Source of the DNA: Bacteroidota bacterium
GTDB lineage: Bacteria; Bacteroidota; Bacteroidia; Flavobacteriales_F; PHOS-HE28
Assembly (NCBI GenBank): GCA_023412755.1
Contig: JAEZCB010000214.1
Location: 1 to 15,594 of the forward strand
DNA length: 15,594 bases
Reading direction: 5' to 3'
In this document: one piece after another, positions 1 to 6,734 of the stretch
How positions within the stretch are numbered: the stretch's first letter is position 1
How the letters are laid out: the number at the start of each line of letters is the position of its first letter
Notes under the pieces: generated by a model
Database searches by the model: none
Told to the model about the DNA's origin: nothing
Seen by the model: the letters and a program-made list of their open reading frames with translations, nothing else
Translations under genes and position numbers: made by a program

Positions 1-879
1 GACTATAACAACGACACCCTAACCCGGGTAGTAATGGTGGATAGCACTGGCCGTTTGCATTGGAGAAGGATCGATAGCTGGCCGAGCGACCCAGGCGGTG
101 GAACTGATGATTGCGAGTGGAGTATGACCACAGGAGCGAATAACCATGTGTATACCGCAGTGGGACTTGCGGATCCTGATTGCCCTGATGATGGGGATGC
201 GGTGTATATAGGTTTACTACCCGGCAGCGCTCCGGCTAGCCGTGCCAAACTAAATGTTCAGAATAATTCTTACTTGACCACCACGAATTCGAAGATCGGT
301 TTGAATGTGGAGGTGACGGGTGATCCTGCTACTCGAACCAGAGGCATAGTGGCTTATTCGAACGGTGCGACAAGCACAGGTTACGCAGGTGATTTCATCT
401 CCCAGGATAGCGCCAATTTTACCGTTGGCATAGCTGGGCAAGCGCGGAATGGGATCCTTGAATCCATAGGTGTTCAGGGCTTCACATGGCACTCCTTTGC
501 CACCAACAATTGGGGGGTCCAAGGTAGAAACCGCCTCACAGCAACCTCCGGCCCTGCTGTTTTGAATTTTATCGGGGTTGAAGGCATAACCCGAAGGTTC
601 AACGTCTTCCAACGTGCATTTGGAGTAAGGGGAAGGATCTTGGAAGAATCCCCTGATCCGCCAGCGGATACAATGAATTACCAATACGCTATATATGGAT
701 CCGCACCTGTACGAGCAAAGAGTTGGGCGGGCTTTTTCCAAGGTGATGTTCAGATCACAGGAGGTCTTTGGAATGGTACTACATGGATCTTCTCCGATGC
801 ATCGTTGAAGACCGAGGTGGAGGAAATAGAGAACGCTGGCGAGGTCCTGCTTCAATTGCAGCCCAAGCGGTACTCCTAG
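1..879 (+). CDS. T9SS tail-fibre-like S74 protein, N-terminal part (5' partial, ends at in-frame TAG)
   Basis: The reading frame is open from base 1, so the real start lies outside the window; the ATG at 34 is internal. The translated part has a glycine-rich repeat region with GIAG, GVQG, GVQG, GVEG and GVRG at codons 143, 157, 172, 192 and 208, spaced 14-20 residues apart, which suggests a beta-helical fibre like those of phage tail spikes. It then enters a peptidase S74 intramolecular chaperone domain, whose SDASLK motif begins at codon 265 (S265, K270). The frame stops at TAG (877-879), directly after the residues PKRYS, where the family usually continues with Tyr-Asn. The rest of the domain follows in the same frame after the stop. 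Such proteins are expected to be surface-exposed and trimeric. Base composition is poorer in GC than in the neighbours. The family call is firm; whether this fragment is functional is doubtful. Confidence 0.8.
   Translation, partial: DYNNDTLTRVVMVDSTGRLHWRRIDSWPSDPGGGTDDCEWSMTTGANNHVYTAVGLADPDCPDDGDAVYIGLLPGSAPASRAKLNVQNNSYLTTTNSKIGLNVEVTGDPATRTRGIVAYSNGATSTGYAGDFISQDSANFTVGIAGQARNGILESIGVQGFTWHSFATNNWGVQGRNRLTATSGPAVLNFIGVEGITRRFNVFQRAFGVRGRILEESPDPPADTMNYQYAIYGSAPVRAKSWAGFFQGDVQITGGLWNGTTWIFSDASLKTEVEEIENAGEVLLQLQPKRYS
877..879 (+). other. In-frame amber codon interrupting the S74 domain
   Basis: The codon TAG sits between TCC (Ser) and AAC (Asn), at the place where related S74 domains usually read Tyr-Ser/Thr-Tyr-Asn. 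A single C-to-G change from TAC (Tyr) would explain it. Both sides are in the same frame, so this is not a frameshift. Confidence 0.8.
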
Positions 880-900
880 AACGATATAGCGCAAACACGG

Positions 901-1557
901 TTGAATTTACCCGCAGGCACCACATTTGGATTGATCGCTCAAGACGTTGCTGAAGTTTTGCCGGATCTAGTTTCTTCAACGGGCATTGCATCAGTTTTGG
1001 ACAGCCTTGGAAATGAAGTAGAACCCGAACTCTACTTCAATGGAGTGAACTATATGGGTCTGATACCCTATTTGATCGCCGGCCACAAGGAACAACAAAC
1101 CGTTATCGAAGACCAGCAGGCCCAGATCGCCGACCTCACCGATCAGGTGGCCGCCAACACGATCGCTGCCGATGAACTGCAGGATCTGCGCGACCGCCTG
1201 GACCAGCTCGAGCACCTCCTAGCCCTCTGCTGCCAGGCTCCGCCCAGCGATGTGGAGCCAAAGAACAGCATCATCAACGATGGTTCCGGCCTCAACGATG
1301 AGCGCATCCTGCGCATACAGCCCAACCCCTTCACCGACCATACCACACTGTACTACCAGCTGGAGCGCGGCGGCCGTGTGCAGCTCATGGCCAACAGTAG
1401 CGATGGCAAGCAGCTTCGCGTATTGCAGGAGGCCCAACTGCAGGCCGGGCAATACCAATATGAGTGGCACACCACCAGCCTTGCACCCGGCATCTACTAC
1501 GTAACGCTGCTGCTGGAGGGCGAGCCCCTGGTGAAGCGTGCGGTGAAGGTGCGGTGA
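901..1557 (+). CDS. C-terminal part of the same S74 protein: chaperone remainder, coiled coil and T9SS sorting domain
   Basis: This is in the same frame as the upstream part and continues it after the TAG at 877-879. The codons 880-900 read NDIAQTR, which fits the S74 domain. The only possible start at 901 is TTG, with no visible ribosome binding site, so it is probably not an independent gene. Counting from 901, residues 1-60 complete the S74 domain, including the signature LIAQDVAEVLPDLV and VNYMGLIPYL. Residues about 62-110 form a coiled coil rich in Gln, Asp and Leu and ending in CC. Residues about 136-218 form a T9SS type A sorting domain, with QPNPF at the start, a GIYYVTLLLEGE strand and a basic VKRAVKVR end. 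Without readthrough the exported protein would lack its sorting signal. From about 1080 onward the GC content is much higher than upstream. Confidence 0.75.
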   Translation: MNLPAGTTFGLIAQDVAEVLPDLVSSTGIASVLDSLGNEVEPELYFNGVNYMGLIPYLIAGHKEQQTVIEDQQAQIADLTDQVAANTIAADELQDLRDRLDQLEHLLALCCQAPPSDVEPKNSIINDGSGLNDERILRIQPNPFTDHTTLYYQLERGGRVQLMANSSDGKQLRVLQEAQLQAGQYQYEWHTTSLAPGIYYVTLLLEGEPLVKRAVKVR

Positions 1558-1571
1558 TCAAGGAGTATCGT

Positions 1572-1613
1572 AGTGAACGAGCCCGGTCTAAAACAGGCCC
1601 GGGCTTGTTCATT
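1572..1613. terminator. Hairpin terminator between convergent genes
   Basis: The arms 1575-1586 and 1599-1610 pair over 12 positions (one G-T wobble), around a 12-base loop. The pairing extends outward to about 1572 and 1613. It lies 14 bases past the S74 gene stop and overlaps the last codon of the minus-strand FAH gene, so it could serve both directions. There is no long U tract on the plus strand; the evidence is stem strength and position. Confidence 0.6.
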
Positions 1614-2217
1614 CCACCTCGATCTCCAACAATTTCATACCGTTCAACCGGCCCACCACATGATCCCCGGATGAAAGCGGCCCCACACCCGCCGGTGTGC
1701 CGGTGAAGAGCAGATCACCGGGCATGAGGGTGATGTACCTGCTAACGTGACAGAGCAGGGCAACGGGATCGAAGATCATGTGCTTCGCATTGCCCTGTTG
1801 CACCATGGTTCCGTTACGGAATAATTGGAATTCAAGCTTGGCGGGATCGTCCGGTATGGGTTGGAAACCGGTGCCCAGCACGGCGGAATGATCGAATGCC
1901 TTTGCTTTCTCCCAGGGCAGGCCGTTCTTCTTGAGTTCATCCTGCACATCCCTGGCGGTAAGGTCCAGGCCTATGGTGACACCATCCAGATGTCCATCGC
2001 CGGTGTTCGGGCGCAGATCGCGGCATTCCCGCGAAACGCGGAACACGAGTTCGATCTCATGATCGATGCGCTGGGCCCAGGAAGGGATGCGGAATGATTC
2101 TCCCAGTGGAAGGATCGCTGTCAAGGGCTTAAGGAAGAACACGGGCTCGGCGGGCATGGCGTTGCCGAGTTCCTGAACATGTTCCGCATAATTCCTGCCT
2201 ATGCAAACGATCTTCAT
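1609..2217 (-). CDS. Fumarylacetoacetate hydrolase (FAH) family protein
   Basis: A 202-residue, single-domain member of the FAH superfamily, the size of the short acylpyruvase/oxaloacetate-decarboxylase type (FAHD1/YcgM-like). Family landmarks are all present: MKIVCIGRNYAEH at the start, E54 and E56 in DHEIELVF and D85 in GLDLTARD as the expected divalent-metal ligands, the WEKAKAFDHSAVLG segment (residues 102-115) with a conserved lysine, and the closing GDLLFTGTPAGVGPL loop. The enzyme probably cleaves or decarboxylates a small 2-oxo or acylpyruvate compound in the cytoplasm; the exact substrate cannot be read from sequence. The ATG at 2217 lies 3 bp after the exonuclease stop, so the two are very likely co-transcribed, although no functional link is obvious. 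Confidence 0.9.
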   Translation of the reverse strand: MKIVCIGRNYAEHVQELGNAMPAEPVFFLKPLTAILPLGESFRIPSWAQRIDHEIELVFRVSRECRDLRPNTGDGHLDGVTIGLDLTARDVQDELKKNGLPWEKAKAFDHSAVLGTGFQPIPDDPAKLEFQLFRNGTMVQQGNAKHMIFDPVALLCHVSRYITLMPGDLLFTGTPAGVGPLSSGDHVVGRLNGMKLLEIEVE

Positions 2218-2220
2218 GGA

Positions 2221-2994
2221 CTATGCGGTCACCTGGGCCAATGTGTTACGCATCACCGAAAGCGTGCTGCCTGGAAGTTCCGCCTTCGTCATGAGCCACT
2301 GGAGGTAACCGGGATCGTTGCGGCCGATGTTCTCCAGGCTCCAGCCCTTGTACTTCCCGAAGGAAAGGCAGATGTTGCCATGATCATCGAACAACAATTT
2401 GCCAGCAGGATCGGGACTTCGCGACCTATCACCGCTGAATTCCGCCAGTTGATCCACATCGTCTTGCAGTGTATCGGCGTACCGCTCCAGTTGTGCCAGC
2501 AACACATCGGCGGTGGCCTGCACATCGGCCAGGGCATCATGTGCTCCGGCATGCTCCTTACCGCAGTAAAAGCGCAATGCCGCACTCAGGTTCCGGGGTT
2601 CCATCCGGTGGAATATGCGTTGCACATCCACCACACGCACCGAAGCATGGTCCCACTCCACACCGATGCGATGCAACTCTTCGGCGAGGAATGGCACATC
2701 GAATCGCAGGCAGTTGAAGCCGGCGAGATCCTGTCCGGCCAGCAGACCCAGTATGGTATCGGCGATCTCCTCCAGCGCAGGAGCATCGGCCACATCGGCA
2801 TCCGTGATGCCATGTACTTCGGTGGCTTCGGCAGGTATGGGAATGCCGGGCCGCACCAGGCTTTGCCATCCCACACGCGTGCCATCGGGCAATAGGCTTA
2901 CGATGCCGATCTGCACGATGCGGTCCCGGCCGATCCGCGTGCCCGTTGTTTCCAGATCGAAGAACACCAGCGGCTTTTTGAGTTGTAGGCGCAT
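2221..2994 (-). CDS. DnaQ-like 3'-5' exonuclease with ExoX-like C-terminal domain
   Basis: 257 residues. The N-terminal part is a DEDDh exonuclease: motif I FFDLETTG (D13, E15), motif II AGFNCLRFDVPFL (D99), motif III AHDALADVQAT with H152 and D157 at the expected five-residue spacing. The full catalytic set is present, so it should be an active 3'-5' exonuclease on DNA or RNA. Residues about 206-236 (SFGKYKG... then DPGYLQWL) match the small domain found at the end of exodeoxyribonuclease X-type proteins (also described as DUF3820-like). The protein resembles Bacteroidota genes annotated as the DNA polymerase III epsilon-like exonuclease family, but it is a stand-alone repair or turnover nuclease rather than clearly the replicative proofreader. 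It heads a two-gene unit with the FAH gene and starts just after the terminator of the upstream gene. Confidence 0.9.
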   Translation of the reverse strand: MRLQLKKPLVFFDLETTGTRIGRDRIVQIGIVSLLPDGTRVGWQSLVRPGIPIPAEATEVHGITDADVADAPALEEIADTILGLLAGQDLAGFNCLRFDVPFLAEELHRIGVEWDHASVRVVDVQRIFHRMEPRNLSAALRFYCGKEHAGAHDALADVQATADVLLAQLERYADTLQDDVDQLAEFSGDRSRSPDPAGKLLFDDHGNICLSFGKYKGWSLENIGRNDPGYLQWLMTKAELPGSTLSVMRNTLAQVTA

Positions 2995-3015
2995 GGTGGA
3001 AAGGTATAAATGCGA

Positions 3016-3040
3016 AAGACCCGGCTTGCGGCCGGGTCTT
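3016..3040 (-). terminator. Rho-independent-like hairpin after the TPR/PD40/OmpA gene
   Basis: A perfect 10-bp stem, with arms 3016-3025 and 3031-3040 and a 5-base loop. It starts about 20 bases past the TAA of the gene ending at 3061 and is followed on the minus strand by a T-rich stretch (TTTATACC). It separates that gene from the exonuclease gene starting at 2994. Confidence 0.75.
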
Positions 3041-3060
3041 CCAAGTTCTTCACAGTCTGA

Positions 3061-5238
3061 TCAACGCACCTTCAGCGTAACGTACTGGAACTTGCCGTAC
3101 TTGTCGGTGTTCTGTGGATCGTACTCATAGCGGGGGCCCTGTACCTTGTGGTTCACGGCCTCCAACCGCATCTTGTCAGCGCTCAGCCCGCGTTCGGTAA
3201 TGGCGTTCACCAGCCGCTGGCGTGCCTCATCCATGCGCTGCTTGCTCAGGTTCTCGTTCGATCCGAAGGTGCGGGTGGGCACTTTCGATGCGCTGGCCTC
3301 GATGACCACATTGGCCTGGCCATTGGTCTCGATCAACTCGGCCACCTTGTTCACGAATTCCTGCCACATTTTTTCACCGGGATCGATGTCCTTCACATTG
3401 TATGCGAACTGCTTGGTGAATTCCTTGGCGTAACCCGCTTCCGGTGGTGTGCGTGTGGGGGCGGTCTCCTTTTCCTTATCGGTAAGGCCGGTGGTGCCGG
3501 TCTCCTCCGCTGGCTTGGCAGGTTCGCCACGCTCTTTGCTACCCGGAGGTGAACCCTTGGGCAGGTCCACGATGCTGGCAGGATCCCCGAGTGAAACGGG
3601 GTTCAGGTAGATCTCTTTGTTGATCTCCTGGTAGGCACTTTCGCATTCCACGAAGATGTCCTCCGTGTGCACGGTCTTGTCATTCACCCGGTAGTCCAGG
3701 TTGTACTCACGGCATGGTGGTAGAATGGCCACGTACACACCATCACGCTGGCGGGGCTTGTAGGATTTCACTTCACCGGTGGACTTATCCGTAACGTAAA
3801 GGATGGTGCTGGGTGGCAGAGCCTCACCTGGCGGCGGAATAATGAAGCCCTTCAATACGGTGAGGCCTTCGCTTTCCATCTCTGAAGGCAGGTCCACGAA
3901 GTACACATCCTTTTCACCATAGCCACCCATTTGATCGGAGCTGAAATAACCCCTGCGGCCATCGGCGGTGGTGATGAAGAACACATCATCATCCGAGGTG
4001 TTCAATGGGTAGCCGAGGTTCTGGGGTGTGGTCCAGGTGCCATCGTCATTGAGTTCGGAGAGGAAGATATCGAAACCGCCCATGGAGTTGTGGCCCACGG
4101 AACTGAAGTACATGGTGCGCCCATTGGGGTGGATGAACACGCCATCCTCATCCCAAATGGTGTTGATGGTGTTACCGAGGTTCTGCGCCTTGCTCCATTC
4201 ACCGTTCGGCAGCCGCACCACGCGGTAGATGTCCCTGCCGCCGAGGCCACCTTTGCGATCGCTTACGAAATAAAAGGTGTTACCATCGGCGGTGAGTGCC
4301 CCGTGGGTCTCCCACGCCTTGGTATTGATGTCCGAACCCATGAGTATGGGATCGCTCCACAATTCACCCACGAGGCGGCTTTCATAGATGTTGCCATCGC
4401 CCTCATCACTGCGGTAGATGAAGAGCGTCTGTCCATCCGCTGAAACATTGATGCTGGCCATATGGCCCTGCGCAGGATTGATGTTGATCAATTCCGGAGC
4501 CTGCCAATTGCCTTCGCGGTCCTTATAACTCACGTAGATGTTCTCAAAAAAGTCGCCGGTCACGATATCGATGGTGTTCACGTTGGAACTATCCGGCCTT
4601 ACTCGGCGCGAGGTGAAGAAGAGCGCGTTACCATCCACACTCAATACCGGTGAAAAATCCGGACCTTCCTTGTTGATCACCCCACCTATGTTGGAGACCT
4701 GGTAGGGGAGTGGTGTCTTGCGCAGCTCACGGGCGTTGGCGGTCTGCTCAAGACCGCGCACTGCCAATGGCCGGAGGATATGGCGCTCATCCACTTCATC
4801 GATGAAGCGCTGGTAGGCTTGATCGGCCTTGTCGAACTGGTTGTTGAGGTGATAGGCGCGGCCGAGGTAGAAGCCTACTTCGGGCGGCGCATTACGCTCA
4901 CGCGGATCGAAAGGGTTGTAGCCGGAGATGTTGAAGGTGCCATAACCTCCTGTGGAGCGAAGCTGCGCCGCACGTTCCAGATAAGGGAGTGCCTTATCCC
5001 GCTGTGTCGGTGAGTTGAAGTAGGCGTACCCGAGTTTGTAATTCAGGTTGCCGTTGTCCGGATCGGTGTCCAAGAGTTGGGCCCAGATCTCCGCGGCCTG
5101 GTTGTAAAGCTTCTCCTCCATCAACTTGCTGGCCTCTTCGTATTTCCATGTGAAGGAGGCGGAGCCGTTCTGCGCCTGGAGCCACAGTGGCAGAAAGACG
5201 ATGCTGGCGATAGCTGATATCGAGTAGATCTTCTTCAT
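3061..5238 (-). CDS. PorE-like TPR / PD40 propeller / OmpA-like envelope protein
   Basis: The start is placed at the ATG at 5236-5238, because a signal peptide begins there (MKKIYSISAIASIVFLPLWL then QAQ). The frame is open for 32 further codons upstream, but those look like untranslated leader. The mature protein has TPR helices (about 30-170), then five PD40 propeller blades (about 190-450) with repeats such as SPVLSVDGNALFFTS, VFIHPNGRTMYFSS and DGRRGYFSSDQMGGYGEKDVY, then a carboxypeptidase-regulatory-like beta domain (about 460-548), a Pro/Lys/Glu-rich linker (about 550-605) and an OmpA-like domain (about 608-725). This order matches PorE of the type IX secretion/gliding machinery, which sits in the periplasm and binds peptidoglycan. 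The T9SS cargo genes nearby fit that, but many Bacteroidota proteins share the layout. The OmpA domain keeps NENLSKQR but lacks the usual Asp of the peptidoglycan-binding loop. Confidence 0.85.
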   Translation of the reverse strand: MKKIYSISAIASIVFLPLWLQAQNGSASFTWKYEEASKLMEEKLYNQAAEIWAQLLDTDPDNGNLNYKLGYAYFNSPTQRDKALPYLERAAQLRSTGGYGTFNISGYNPFDPRERNAPPEVGFYLGRAYHLNNQFDKADQAYQRFIDEVDERHILRPLAVRGLEQTANARELRKTPLPYQVSNIGGVINKEGPDFSPVLSVDGNALFFTSRRVRPDSSNVNTIDIVTGDFFENIYVSYKDREGNWQAPELININPAQGHMASINVSADGQTLFIYRSDEGDGNIYESRLVGELWSDPILMGSDINTKAWETHGALTADGNTFYFVSDRKGGLGGRDIYRVVRLPNGEWSKAQNLGNTINTIWDEDGVFIHPNGRTMYFSSVGHNSMGGFDIFLSELNDDGTWTTPQNLGYPLNTSDDDVFFITTADGRRGYFSSDQMGGYGEKDVYFVDLPSEMESEGLTVLKGFIIPPPGEALPPSTILYVTDKSTGEVKSYKPRQRDGVYVAILPPCREYNLDYRVNDKTVHTEDIFVECESAYQEINKEIYLNPVSLGDPASIVDLPKGSPPGSKERGEPAKPAEETGTTGLTDKEKETAPTRTPPEAGYAKEFTKQFAYNVKDIDPGEKMWQEFVNKVAELIETNGQANVVIEASASKVPTRTFGSNENLSKQRMDEARQRLVNAITERGLSADKMRLEAVNHKVQGPRYEYDPQNTDKYGKFQYVTLKVR

Positions 5239-5282
5239 TTCATTCCGTATTTCGATCGGTGCACGGAGACCCTGGTGGCGGA

Positions 5283-5290
5283 TAAATGTA
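5283..5290 (-). promoter_or_regulatory. Possible -7 promoter element for the TPR/PD40/OmpA gene
   Basis: TACATTTA on the minus strand matches the Bacteroidota -7 consensus TAnnTTTG at 5 of the 6 defined positions. It would give a leader of roughly 40 bases before the ATG at 5238. A TTC, close to the -33 TTG, lies about 16 bases upstream. Weak evidence. Confidence 0.3.
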
Positions 5291-5317
5291 GGATATTCCG
5301 GTCTCCGAAGCGAGCTT

Positions 5318-6664
5318 TTAGTATCCCTGTTCAATATCCCACGCCTCCAGAATGTCGGCCACTCTTCTCACGAAACGCCCGCCCAATGCGCCATCCACCA
5401 CACGATGGTCATAGGAATGGGACAGGAACATCTGTTGGCGAATACCGATCATATCGCCCTGAGGAGTCTCTATTACGGCCGGTTTTTTCCTGATCGCGCC
5501 CGTGGCCATGATGGCCACCTGCGGTTGGTTGATCACCGGTGTGCCCAGCACATTGCCAAAGGTGCCCACGTTCGTCACGGTGTACGTGCCACCACTTACC
5601 TCGTCCGGCTGCAATTTGCCTTGGCGGGCCCGGTTGGCCAGGTCGTTCACCTTGCGTGCCAGCCCCACCAGATTGAGTTGGTCGGCATTCCTGATCACGG
5701 GCACTATGAGGTTGCCGGAGGGAAGTGCCGCCGCCATGCCGATGTTGATGTCGCGCTTGCGGATGATGTTGTAGCCATCCACCTGCACATTCACCATGGG
5801 CATTTCCTTGATCGCCTGCACAATGGCCATGATGAAGATGGGCGTGAAGGTGAGCTTTTCGCCCTCCCGCTCTTCGAAATTCTTCTTCACGCGATCCCGC
5901 CATATCACCAGGTTGGTCACATCAGCCTCCACAAAACTGGTAACGTGGGGGCTGGTGCGCTTGCTCATCACCATGTGGTCGGCGATCAGCCTGCGCATGC
6001 GGTCCATCTCGATGATCTCATCTCCCGGTGCCGCCTGTACCGGTGGTGCGGCGGCGGGTGGGGGTGGGGCTGCGGCTGCGGCAGTGGTCGGTGCGGTGTG
6101 GCTTTCCTGCGTCCTGCCGTTGCCATTGGCGGGTGCCGCAGGCTGCGGCTGCGCTTGCTGTTGTCCACGTTCCGGCAGGTAATCCAGGATGTCCTTTTTG
6201 GTGACCCGCCCGCCCTGGCCGCTGCCTTCTATGGTCTCCAATTCCTCCAGCGTTATGCCTTCGCTTTTCGCGATGTTGCGCACCAGTGGCGAATAGAATT
6301 TTCCGCTTGGTCCGGTGCGCTGGACTTCGGCCTGCTGAACGGCACTACGGGCGGTATGGCCATTGGTGGCGGCCGCCTTCGCGGGGGTGGGCGTGTTAGT
6401 GGGCGCAGTCTCCGCTACCGCGGCCTCGGAGCCGATCTGTGCGATCAACTGCCCTACTTTGACCACATCACCCTCGTTCACTGTGCACTTCAACAGGGTG
6501 CCAGCTTCCGGAGCGGGCACCTCACTGTCCACTTTGTCGGTGGCGATCTCCACGATGGGCTCATCCGCCTCCACATGTTCTCCCTCCTTCTTCAACCATT
6601 TGATGATGGTGGCTTCCGCCACGCTCTCACCCATCTTGGGCAGCAGGATATCGATCTTCCCCAT
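5318..6664 (-). CDS. 2-oxoacid dehydrogenase complex E2 (dihydrolipoyl acyltransferase)
   Basis: 448 residues from the ATG at 6662-6664; the longer open frame upstream is untranslated, since the lipoyl domain begins right at MGKIDILLPKMGESV. Order of domains: one lipoyl domain (1-78) with K44 in ATDKVDSEVP as the lipoylation site; a variable Ala/Thr/Pro linker; a peripheral-subunit-binding domain (about 123-163, with SPLVRNIAK and GQGGRVTKKDIL); a second Pro/Ala/Gln linker (about 165-215); and the catalytic domain (about 218-448), ending in SHSYDHRVVDGA with the catalytic H420 and D424. It transfers an acyl group from lipoamide to CoA. The TSPHVTSFVEADVTNLV segment is most like branched-chain (BkdB-type) E2, but a 2-oxoglutarate or pyruvate role cannot be excluded. 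No E1 or E3 gene is adjacent. It probably has its own promoter. Confidence 0.93.
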   Translation of the reverse strand: MGKIDILLPKMGESVAEATIIKWLKKEGEHVEADEPIVEIATDKVDSEVPAPEAGTLLKCTVNEGDVVKVGQLIAQIGSEAAVAETAPTNTPTPAKAAATNGHTARSAVQQAEVQRTGPSGKFYSPLVRNIAKSEGITLEELETIEGSGQGGRVTKKDILDYLPERGQQQAQPQPAAPANGNGRTQESHTAPTTAAAAAPPPPAAAPPVQAAPGDEIIEMDRMRRLIADHMVMSKRTSPHVTSFVEADVTNLVIWRDRVKKNFEEREGEKLTFTPIFIMAIVQAIKEMPMVNVQVDGYNIIRKRDINIGMAAALPSGNLIVPVIRNADQLNLVGLARKVNDLANRARQGKLQPDEVSGGTYTVTNVGTFGNVLGTPVINQPQVAIMATGAIRKKPAVIETPQGDMIGIRQQMFLSHSYDHRVVDGALGGRFVRRVADILEAWDIEQGY

Positions 6665-6693
6665 TGTATCTACCTCAGGCGAACCGTTGCGGC

Positions 6694-6701
6694 CAAAGGT
6701 A
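6694..6701 (-). promoter_or_regulatory. -7 promoter element (TAnnTTTG) of the E2 gene
   Basis: TACCTTTG on the minus strand is an exact match to the Bacteroidota -7 consensus and lies 29 bases upstream of the E2 ATG, in the 70-bp gap after the glycosyltransferase gene. No TTG is found at the usual -33 spacing, so the call rests on the -7 box and its position. Confidence 0.45.
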
Positions 6702-6734
6702 AACCAATGGGAGGGTTCTCCATCGATCCGCGCA

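Noticed and set aside
877..879. Stop-codon reassignment (TAG read as an amino acid)
   Set aside because: TAG ends at least six other well-formed genes in this window at sensible positions, and no suppressor tRNA or recoding element is visible.
871..903. A frameshift between the two halves of the first gene
   Set aside because: Both halves are in the same frame (positions 1, 34 and 901 agree modulo 3), and only a stop codon separates them.
1..1557. Phage tail fibre or prophage remnant
   Set aside because: S74 domains are known from phage, but this one carries a T9SS sorting domain and no phage genes lie nearby; it is better read as a bacterial surface protein.
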